Assembly: GCA_045590535.1 (NCBI GenBank)
Contig: JAZNRE010000034.1
Coordinates: forward strand, 1 to 38,503
Direction of reading: 5' to 3'
From: UMGS755 sp045590535
GTDB taxonomy: Bacteria; Bacillota; Clostridia; UBA1381; UBA9506
Length of the DNA: 38,503 nt
A program made the position numbers and the translations under genes. Shown piece by piece: positions 31,329 through 38,503 of this stretch (position 1 is its first letter; the number at the start of each line of letters is the position of its first letter). Under the pieces are notes generated by a model. The model saw only the letters and a program-made list of their open reading frames with translations. It was not told where the DNA came from and ran no database searches.

Positions 31329-34300
31329 ATGGGAGATTTATTACATACACTGGTCAGCGAGGACATGCTTTCTCAAATGGAAGGCACACAGCTGACACAG
31401 TTTCAGGTTTTTAAACAAGAACGAAAGGTGCACATTGGCCTTTTTTGCAGCACGGTATTAAGACAAGAGGTGCTGGATGCTTTTTGCGCCCAAATTAAGA
31501 CTGACTTTCAGTTAACACAGGTTGAACTGGAGGTTAGCTATGCACCTTCTGTTTTAACCGAGTCAACAATTGATGCTGTTTATCAGCATCTTTTGGCAGA
31601 TGTCTATCGCAGATTGCCGTCGGCACGAGGGATTTTATTAAACAGCTTTGCCACCCTTTCTGGCGGTGTTTTTAGCGTGCACTTAAAGTTTGGCGGTGAA
31701 AAAACTCTCCAAGAGCATGGCGTGGCGGCCATTATGGAAAAGCAATTGGAAACGGTTTTTCATGCACCTTTCAAGGTTGTTTTTTCCAATGAATCGGTTT
31801 CGGCCGATGAGGTATTTAAACGGCTGGAGGACCAGCGTGAAGAATTGCAGCGCGATGCGGCGGCCGTGGCTGTGGCAGCAGAGACGGTGGCGACCAAAAC
31901 AGCTGCTGCTGTTAAAAAAGCGCCTGAAACTTCTGAAGATGTACTTCTAGGCAAGGCCTTTGGCGGCGTTGTAACGCCCATTTGTGAAATTGATGAAAAT
32001 AGTGGCAAAGTGATGATTGAGGGCCGTGTTATTGCTCATGAAGTAAGAGAATTGCGAAACAAAAAAACCTTGCTGGAGCTTTATGTGGCCGATGAAGGCA
32101 GCTGCATTATCTGCAAAGCCTTTTTAAAGGAAACAGAATTTGACTCTTTAAAGGGAAGCCTAAAAAATTTAGCGGGTGTACGCATTTCCGGCACAGCACA
32201 ATACGATACCTATGCTAAAGAAGTGGTTGTGCTCATTCGCAACATGATGAAGGTAGAAGTTTTTGTTCGTCCTGATGATGCAGAAGAAAAGCGAGTAGAG
32301 CTTCATGCTCACACCTCTATGTCGGCAGAAGACGCCACCACCAAACCAAAAGAATTGATTGCACGGGCGGCAGCGTGGGGCCACAAGGCCATTGCCATTA
32401 CAGACCACGGTGTTGTGCAGGCCTATCCGGAGGCCTATGATGCGGGTCAAAAACATGGCATTAAGATTATTTACGGCATGGAGGCTTATTTAGAGGCGGA
32501 CCAGGCGGTTTTTGTTTTTAACGAAAAGGACATGCCTCTTACTGGTGACTTTGTGGTGTTCGATATTGAAACCACCAGCCTTTCTGCCCGTTATGGTGAG
32601 ATTATTGAAATAGCCGGTGTGAAAGTTTCAAACGGCAAGGTGACAGAGAAGTTTTCAAAGTTTGTTAAACCCAGCGAGAGCATCCCTTATCACATTACAG
32701 AGCTCACCAATATATCCAATGACATGGTGCGGGATGCAGAACCCATTGAGGTGGTTTTGCCGGCCTTTTTGGAATTTTGTGCAGGCTGTGTTTTGGTGGC
32801 ACATAATGCGGGCTTTGATGTGGGCTATCTTAAAAAGAAAGCCGAAATGCTAAAGCTTTCCTTTGATTTTTGCTATATGGATACCTTAATGCTCAGCCGT
32901 CGTTTGCTGACAGCTCTTAAGACCCACCGATTAAACCGTGTGGCCAAGCATTTGGGTTTTGCTTTTGAAGGGCACCATCGCGCCATTAACGATGCAGAGG
33001 TTACAGCCCGGATTTTTCTGCATTTTTTAGAGCTTTTATCAGGTCTTGACATCCACAATGTAAACGAAATTAACAACCGTCTTGCAGGTGGCGATTTTAA
33101 ACGATATAACGAAACCTATCACGCCATCATTTTGGTTAAGGACATGACAGGTCTTAAAAATTTATATAAATTAGTTTCTCTCTCGCACATAGATAATTTC
33201 CACAAGCGTCCCAGAATCACAAAAGAGATGCTCTCGGCCCATCGTGAAGGTCTTTTGGTGGGCAGTGCCTGTGAGGCGGGTGAGCTTTATCAAAAAATGC
33301 TGCGAGGTGCAACGGAAGAGGAGCTTGTTGAAATTGCAAGCCTTTATGACTATCTTGAAATTCAGCCCCTGGGCAACAACGAATTTATGATTCGTGAACA
33401 CATGGTGGCAGGACGGGAAGAACTTGAGGATATGAACTGTGCCATTGTCCGCCTGGGTGATGCCCTGCATAAGCGGGTGGTGGCCGCTTGTGATGTTCAC
33501 TTTTTGGATGCAGACGATGCCCGTTACCGTCGGGTGTTGCAAACCGCAAAGGGTTATGACGATGCAGCTCATCAGGCGCCGCTTTATTTGCGCACCACCG
33601 AGGAAATGCTGGAGGAATTTTCGTACTTGCCAAAGGAAAAGGCCTATGAAATTGTTGTGACCAATTCAAATTTGATTGCGGATGAAATTGGTGACATTCT
33701 GCCCATTCCCAAAGATACCTTCCCCCCTGAAATGCCCGGTGCAACCGAGGAACTTCAGGAGCTGTCTTATGGCAAGGCACATGAGCTTTACGGTGAAGAA
33801 CTGCCCACGCTTGTTAAAGAACGAATGGAAAAAGAGTTGGTGCCCATTATTAAATACGGCTTTTCTGTTATGTATATGATTGCGCAAAAACTGGTAACCA
33901 AGTCTCTCTCTGATGGCTATTTGGTCGGCTCACGAGGTTCGGTTGGTTCTTCTTTCATTGCCTTTTTATCGGGCATAACCGAGATTAACTCCCTGCCGCC
34001 ACATTATCTTTGCCCCAAGTGTAAAAATGCGGAATTTATTTTAGATGGTAGCTACAGCATGGGTGCGGATATGCCGGATAAAATCTGTCCAGTTTGCGGT
34101 GAAAAATATAAAAAAGACGGCTATGACATTCCCTTTGAAACCTTTTTGGGTTTTGATGGCGATAAAGAGCCGGATATTGACTTAAACTTTTCGGGTGAAT
34201 ATCAAAGCGTGGCACATAAATACACCGAGACCCTCTTTGGTGAGGGTAATGTGTTCCGTGCCGGCACCATTGGCACGCTGGCTGAAAACACAGCCATGGG

Positions 34301-35597
34301 TTATGTTAAAAAATACGCTGAAACCGTGGGCGTGAGCCTGACCAAAGCGCAAATGAAGCAACTTTCTTTGGGCCTTGAGGGCATTAAGCGCACAACCGGT
34401 CAGCACCCCGGCGGCGTTATGATTGTGCCCCGAGCCAATGAGGTTTATGAATTTACGCCCATTCAATATCCTGCTGACAAGGCAGAAAGCGGCGTTATTA
34501 CCACACATTTTGACTATCATTCCATTAGTGGACGCCTTTTAAAGCTTGATATTCTTGGTCATGACGATCCCAGTATGATTCGCATGCTGGAAGATTTAAC
34601 AGGCTTAAACGCCCGCACCATTCCCATTGACGATAAACCCACCATGAGTCTTTTCACCGGCACGGAGGCTTTGGGTGTAACACCGGAGGATATTGGCAGT
34701 GAGGTTGGCACCTTTGCCGTGCCCGAATTTGGCACAAAGTTTGTTCGGCAGATGCTTTTGGACACCAAACCCACCACCTTTAGTGAACTCATCCGCATCA
34801 GTGGACTGTCCCACGGCACAGATGTTTGGACAAACAATGCGCAGGATTTGGTTCGAAAGGGCATTGCCACACTGCCGGAGGTTATTTGTACCCGTGACGA
34901 CATTATGCTCTATCTGCTGCAGCATGACCTGCCGCCTCTTACATCCTTTAAAATTATGGAAAAAGTCCGTAAGGGCAAGGGACTTGCGCCGGAGGACGAA
35001 GAACTCATGCGGGAAAAGGGTGTGCCCGAGTGGTACATAACCTCCTGCAAAACCATTAAATATATGTTCCCCAAGGCCCATGCCGCAGCCTATGTAACCA
35101 TGGCTTTTCGCATTGCCTATTTCAAGGTGCATTATCCCATTTCCTTTTACATTGCCTATTACACCGTTCGTGCTACTGATTTTGACGCCGAGCGTATGTT
35201 AGGCGGTAAAGAACGGGTTATGGCGGCCATGCGTGAGATTGAGGCAAATCCCGATGCTACACAAAAAGAAAAGAATGTTATGACAATTTTGGAAGTGTGT
35301 AATGAGATGTATGCCCGTGGTATTGAATTTTTACCCGTGGATTTATATGCCTCTCATCAGACAAAATTCTTGGAGGAAAACGGAGCCATCCGCCCACCCT
35401 TAAACACCATTGCCGGTGTTTCAGACGCGGTGGCAGAGGCCATTTGTCAAGCCCGGACGGAAGGAGAGTTTTTGTCCGTTGAGGACTTTAAAAAACGCGC
35501 TAAAATCGGCAATTCCATCGTGGAAAAGCTGCAGGAATTTCATGTGCTTCGGGATATTCCCGACACGAACCAAATGAGCCTTTTTGACCTTGGCTGA
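31329..35597 (+). CDS. polC: DNA polymerase III alpha subunit, Gram-positive type
   Basis: A 1422-residue replicative polymerase, the leading-strand replicase of Firmicutes with an inbuilt proofreader. Seen in order: an N-terminal domain, an OB fold (about 225-315), the first PHP part with VELHAHTSMSAEDATT (His326/His328), the DEDD exonuclease inserted in it (DIETTSLSA, Asp412), the second PHP part, and the polymerase with the active-site Asp pair PDIDLNFSGEY near residue 948. The SD before ATG 31329 is weak. Total length is normal. It lies between ispG and comEC. Confidence 0.97.
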   Translation: MGDLLHTLVSEDMLSQMEGTQLTQFQVFKQERKVHIGLFCSTVLRQEVLDAFCAQIKTDFQLTQVELEVSYAPSVLTESTIDAVYQHLLADVYRRLPSARGILLNSFATLSGGVFSVHLKFGGEKTLQEHGVAAIMEKQLETVFHAPFKVVFSNESVSADEVFKRLEDQREELQRDAAAVAVAAETVATKTAAAVKKAPETSEDVLLGKAFGGVVTPICEIDENSGKVMIEGRVIAHEVRELRNKKTLLELYVADEGSCIICKAFLKETEFDSLKGSLKNLAGVRISGTAQYDTYAKEVVVLIRNMMKVEVFVRPDDAEEKRVELHAHTSMSAEDATTKPKELIARAAAWGHKAIAITDHGVVQAYPEAYDAGQKHGIKIIYGMEAYLEADQAVFVFNEKDMPLTGDFVVFDIETTSLSARYGEIIEIAGVKVSNGKVTEKFSKFVKPSESIPYHITELTNISNDMVRDAEPIEVVLPAFLEFCAGCVLVAHNAGFDVGYLKKKAEMLKLSFDFCYMDTLMLSRRLLTALKTHRLNRVAKHLGFAFEGHHRAINDAEVTARIFLHFLELLSGLDIHNVNEINNRLAGGDFKRYNETYHAIILVKDMTGLKNLYKLVSLSHIDNFHKRPRITKEMLSAHREGLLVGSACEAGELYQKMLRGATEEELVEIASLYDYLEIQPLGNNEFMIREHMVAGREELEDMNCAIVRLGDALHKRVVAACDVHFLDADDARYRRVLQTAKGYDDAAHQAPLYLRTTEEMLEEFSYLPKEKAYEIVVTNSNLIADEIGDILPIPKDTFPPEMPGATEELQELSYGKAHELYGEELPTLVKERMEKELVPIIKYGFSVMYMIAQKLVTKSLSDGYLVGSRGSVGSSFIAFLSGITEINSLPPHYLCPKCKNAEFILDGSYSMGADMPDKICPVCGEKYKKDGYDIPFETFLGFDGDKEPDIDLNFSGEYQSVAHKYTETLFGEGNVFRAGTIGTLAENTAMGYVKKYAETVGVSLTKAQMKQLSLGLEGIKRTTGQHPGGVMIVPRANEVYEFTPIQYPADKAESGVITTHFDYHSISGRLLKLDILGHDDPSMIRMLEDLTGLNARTIPIDDKPTMSLFTGTEALGVTPEDIGSEVGTFAVPEFGTKFVRQMLLDTKPTTFSELIRISGLSHGTDVWTNNAQDLVRKGIATLPEVICTRDDIMLYLLQHDLPPLTSFKIMEKVRKGKGLAPEDEELMREKGVPEWYITSCKTIKYMFPKAHAAAYVTMAFRIAYFKVHYPISFYIAYYTVRATDFDAERMLGGKERVMAAMREIEANPDATQKEKNVMTILEVCNEMYARGIEFLPVDLYASHQTKFLEENGAIRPPLNTIAGVSDAVAEAICQARTEGEFLSVEDFKKRAKIGNSIVEKLQEFHVLRDIPDTNQMSLFDLG

Positions 35598-35656
35598 TGC
35601 ACGCACATACCCAAATGCATGAAAAAACGACAGCAAAAAGCGAGGCAGGGAAAAGA

Positions 35657-38050
35657 ATGAAAATCAGGCGAAAACTATTTGCATGTGTTACTGCCATGTT
35701 GGCAGGCATTTATACAGCCTATTTCACTCCTGATGCCATTCCGGTCACCTTGCTTTTTGGCAGTGCCGGCGTGTTTCTCATTTCATGTTTATTTACAAAA
35801 AGAGGCATTTTGCCTCTTTTTATGATTTTATTCTTTCTGTTTGGAGCCTTTCACTTAAGCTATCGAAATGATGTGAGCAAACGGGCGATTTTTCCTTATA
35901 TAAACGAATATGCAACCCTTTGCGGTGATGTGATTGCCCAGCCCGTCTATAACCAAAAGGATGGTAGCAGCACGGTTATGGTGCGGCTTTTGGAGGCTTC
36001 GTTTTTAGAGGCTCACACGAAAACCCGGGAAACACTTTATATTACAATTAAGGCAGGGGAGCCGGTTCCCGCCTTTGGTCAAAGATTCCGTGCAGTTTGT
36101 CTTTTGTATATCCCGTCGGACGCCATGAATGGTGGTGGGTTTGACTATGCTTTATATCTAAAATCAAAGAACATCTTTCTTCGGGGCACTGCCGAGAAAG
36201 GAACGATGGAGATTGTCGGAGCGTTTCCTCTTACAGTTTCAGACCGTATTTACCAATTAAACCGTTATTGCACAAAGGTGATAGATCGTCATTTTCCTAA
36301 AGATGCAGCTGCTGTTTTGCAGGCTATGTGTCTGGGCAATAAAGAGAGCATGTCAGAGCAACTGGAAGAGGCGCTGTCAGTCAGCGGTCTTTCTCACATG
36401 GTATCGGTATCCGGCATGCATATTTCTACCTTGCTTGCAGCTCTTTATGTTTTAATATCCTTTTTAAAAGGCAAGCGCAATCGCTATGTTTGGCTGATTT
36501 GTGGCTTAGTTTTGTTTTTCATGATATTCACCGGTGGCGGCGTATCGGTTGTTCGTGCTTCAATCATGAGCATTTTAATGGTTTTAGCACCACTTATTTG
36601 CCGAAAGGCAGATCCCATAACCTCTCTGGCATTTGCAGCGGGTGTAATTGTTTGCTTAAATCCTCTTGCGGCCTTTGATGCAGGTTTTATACTTTCTTTT
36701 GCAGCAAGCTTTGGCATATTTGTGCTGGGCAGGCCGCTTAGAAAAGGGCTTTTGCAGCTTTTGCACTTGACAGATAACAACAAATGGTATGCAAAAGTTT
36801 TCTCGTTTATTATAACGATTATTTCGCTAACGGTGGTAGCACAGCTGTTTTTATTGCCTGTGGCTGCGTGGATTTTTGGATATATATCCTTGTGGAGCTT
36901 TATTACCAGCCTTTTGGCGGCACCGCTTGCCAGCGTGATGTTGGTTTGCGGTTTGCTTGTGAGCGTTTTAGGTCTTTTACATCCGGCGCTGAGCACGATT
37001 GTGGCAGGATTTGTCTATCCATTTGTGAAACTCTTTTTGGGCATGGTTTATTTCTTTGGAGGCATGCCCCGGGGACTTTTAACAGTGGGAACGTTCTCCC
37101 TTTTAGGTATTTGTGCTTATGGTCTTTGTCTTTTTATAATGGAAAGGCTTTTGCGGGGAAAATATCGTCAATGCATTGTGCCGGCAGTCTTGTTACCGGT
37201 ATTATGCTTTTTCCTTTTTATTTCAAGTCTGGCCGGCACTGTGGCAGAACTTACCTTTATTAATGTAGGCGAAGGGGACTGCGCCTTGCTCAGCCTACCC
37301 GGTCATGTGGATGTGCTAATTGATGGTGGTGGAACACCTTCCTATCGTGGCGACTATGATGTGGGCGAGCAGATTGTTTTGCCCTATTTGAGAAAGAAAG
37401 GGATTTCTGAGCTTGACTATGTCATTGCATCACATCCCCACGAAGACCACATTGAGGGTCTTTTGTCTCTTTTTCCCGCTATGAAAATTAACACATTGCT
37501 TGTGCCCGTTGGTTTTGACTCTTTAGAAACCGGAGCAGAACTGTTAGCATGCGCAAAGGCGCATGGAACTAAAGTTCAGGTGCTGCAGGCAGGTGACAAT
37601 CTGGGTTTTTCGGAACAATGTCATTTAGAGGTGTTGCTGCCGGATGAAAACTGGCTGCAAAAGGGTCCTCTAGAAAACGATGCCTCCTTGGTTGTGCGCT
37701 TTCGTTACGGCAGGTGTTCGGCGCTGTTCCCCGGCGACTTGGAAGCGGCCGGAGAAGAGGAACTGGTTTTGCGGTATCCAAAAGAACCCATAACCATTTT
37801 AAAAGTAGGTCATCATGGCTCGTCTTCTTCAACCACGGAAGCACTTCTTGCCTGGGCAAAACCGCAATATGCGTTTATTCCCTGCAAGGAAGGGTATTAT
37901 GACCATCCCTCCGAGGCGGTTTTGCAGAGGTTAGAGACGGCGGGTGTTACGGTTTTTCGTGCCGACCATGATAAAGATGTGACTTTTGTTCTTGGCCCCG
38001 AGGGCATACAGTCAATTAGAAAGGGTGGAAGGGATTATGATGAAAATTGA
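35657..38050 (+). CDS. comEC: ComEC/Rec2 competence DNA-uptake channel
   Basis: A 797-residue membrane protein. Several N-terminal membrane helices and a DUF4131-like outer domain are followed by the ComEC channel domain (SHMVSVSGMHISTLLAALY to FSLLGICAYGL) and a C-terminal metallo-beta-lactamase-like domain with NVGEGDCALLSLPG, LIDGGGT and SHPHEDHIEG, as in full-length ComEC, which takes one DNA strand into the cell. I prefer ATG 35657 after a GAGGCAGGG stretch; ATG 35597 overlaps the polC stop but has no SD. The stop overlaps the holA start region. Confidence 0.92.
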   Translation: MKIRRKLFACVTAMLAGIYTAYFTPDAIPVTLLFGSAGVFLISCLFTKRGILPLFMILFFLFGAFHLSYRNDVSKRAIFPYINEYATLCGDVIAQPVYNQKDGSSTVMVRLLEASFLEAHTKTRETLYITIKAGEPVPAFGQRFRAVCLLYIPSDAMNGGGFDYALYLKSKNIFLRGTAEKGTMEIVGAFPLTVSDRIYQLNRYCTKVIDRHFPKDAAAVLQAMCLGNKESMSEQLEEALSVSGLSHMVSVSGMHISTLLAALYVLISFLKGKRNRYVWLICGLVLFFMIFTGGGVSVVRASIMSILMVLAPLICRKADPITSLAFAAGVIVCLNPLAAFDAGFILSFAASFGIFVLGRPLRKGLLQLLHLTDNNKWYAKVFSFIITIISLTVVAQLFLLPVAAWIFGYISLWSFITSLLAAPLASVMLVCGLLVSVLGLLHPALSTIVAGFVYPFVKLFLGMVYFFGGMPRGLLTVGTFSLLGICAYGLCLFIMERLLRGKYRQCIVPAVLLPVLCFFLFISSLAGTVAELTFINVGEGDCALLSLPGHVDVLIDGGGTPSYRGDYDVGEQIVLPYLRKKGISELDYVIASHPHEDHIEGLLSLFPAMKINTLLVPVGFDSLETGAELLACAKAHGTKVQVLQAGDNLGFSEQCHLEVLLPDENWLQKGPLENDASLVVRFRYGRCSALFPGDLEAAGEEELVLRYPKEPITILKVGHHGSSSSTTEALLAWAKPQYAFIPCKEGYYDHPSEAVLQRLETAGVTVFRADHDKDVTFVLGPEGIQSIRKGGRDYDEN

Positions 38051-38503
38051 AGAGCTGAAGCAAATTCTTAAAGGTCAAAAACCGGCGCCCCATGTATTTT
38101 TACTGTGGGGTGAAGAGGCGTTTTTGCGGGCCCATTATAAAAAGCAGTTAGCGGCTTTTTTATCCCCCGATGTTATGGAAGATTTAAATGTTTTCACCTT
38201 TGAGGGCAAAAACTATCATTTAAACCAGGTGGATGAAGCCATTGAGGCGCTGCCTGTTATGGCCGAGAAAAAGCTTTTGATTTTTGATGATTCCCTCATT
38301 TTTAAGCCCGACGGACGGACTGGGGCAAAGGCGGAATATCGGGAATATTGGGAAAAGCGCTTTAAAGACATTCCACCCTATGTTTATATTATCTTTAATG
38401 AAAAGGAAATTGATAAACGCAGCGCCCTATTAAAATGGGTGGATAAAGAAGAGGCCTGTGTGGAGTTTTCGCTTTTAAGTGAAGAAGAGATGATTCGGTG
38501 GAC
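38040..38503 (+). CDS. holA: DNA polymerase III delta subunit (3' truncated)
   Basis: The frame from ATG 38040 is open to the window end (154 codons). Seen: MKIEELKQILKGQKPAPHVF, LLWGEEAFLRAHYKKQL and LNVFTFEGKNYHLNQV, then PVMAEKKLLIFDD, all typical of HolA, the clamp-loader subunit that opens the sliding clamp. GGAAGGG precedes it, and it overlaps the comEC stop by 11 nt. The comEC-holA order is usual in Firmicutes. Confidence 0.93.
   Translation, partial: MKIEELKQILKGQKPAPHVFLLWGEEAFLRAHYKKQLAAFLSPDVMEDLNVFTFEGKNYHLNQVDEAIEALPVMAEKKLLIFDDSLIFKPDGRTGAKAEYREYWEKRFKDIPPYVYIIFNEKEIDKRSALLKWVDKEEACVEFSLLSEEEMIRW

Noticed and set aside
37566..37577. Another GAAC-N4-GTTC (LexA-like) site
   Set aside because: It is inside comEC coding sequence, far from any promoter, and is expected by chance at this length.
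1..38503. CRISPR array, prophage, transposase or integrase
   Set aside because: No direct repeats with regular spacers and no mobile-element proteins were found on either strand.

Overview
The window looks like a chromosomal piece of an anaerobic, low-to-moderate-GC Firmicute, most likely a gut-type member of the Clostridia. The evidence is a Gram-positive PolC replicase (31329-35597), a YneA-like SOS gene, the era-yqzL-recO order, the diadenylate cyclase pair cdaA-cdaR, a HydE maturase for [FeFe] hydrogenase, strong SD sequences with frequent TTG/GTG starts, and hairpin-rich intergenic repeats of the kind I associate with gut Clostridia. I cannot name the genus. Nothing resembles a phage, integrative element, CRISPR array or insertion sequence, so the window is mostly core genome.

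Layout. 1-1578 is the 3' part of a zinc-ribbon/membrane/DUF5050-like protein. 1786-2394 (-) is a secreted LysM-CAP protein. 2470-2957 is a gene-free block of inverted repeats, followed by a five-tRNA operon on the minus strand (Val-Asp-Phe-Gly-Cys, 3467 down to 2958) with a perfect consensus promoter and a terminator. 3793-4901 (+) holds a small TIGR04076-type protein and a SASA-type carbohydrate esterase. 4995-7873 (-) is prfA-cdaA-cdaR, coupling release factor 1 to c-di-AMP synthesis and its regulator. From an overlapping divergent promoter, 8084-11048 (+) encodes a pyridoxamine kinase, a compact MnmA and HydE.

11267-19195 (+) carries an orphan SLATT-like membrane protein, a flavodoxin-domain protein, pyruvate kinase, a TagA/WecG glycosyltransferase, Era, the small YqzL, RecO and the paired radical-SAM proteins TIGR03960/TIGR03936, ending at a terminator. 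19325-23708 (-) is a four-gene operon: VOC protein, TtcA-type PP-loop protein, GalU, and a secreted phosphodiester glycosidase with a degenerate phosphoesterase-like tail. Its leader holds two palindromic elements. 23985-28889 (-) runs VanW-like protein, radA, nusB, a terminator, then xseA. 29018-29954 (-) holds TspO and a YneA-like LysM protein whose promoter carries two SOS-type operators. 30211 to the end (+) is ispG, polC, comEC and the start of holA.

The genes are mainly translation and tRNA modification (prfA, mnmA, ttcA, era, five tRNAs), DNA replication and repair (polC, holA, recO, radA, xseA, comEC, YneA-like), cell-envelope work (LysM-CAP, cdaA/R, TagA-type, galU, VanW, phosphodiester glycosidase) and central metabolism (pyk, ispG, pyridoxal salvage, hydrogenase maturation). 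The items best worth a second look are the SOS-box promoter, the orphan SLATT protein with an extra C-terminal membrane segment, the compound palindrome at 2760-2910, the yqzL/recO overlap, the prfA-cdaAR linkage and the fused, apparently metal-less phosphoesterase domain.
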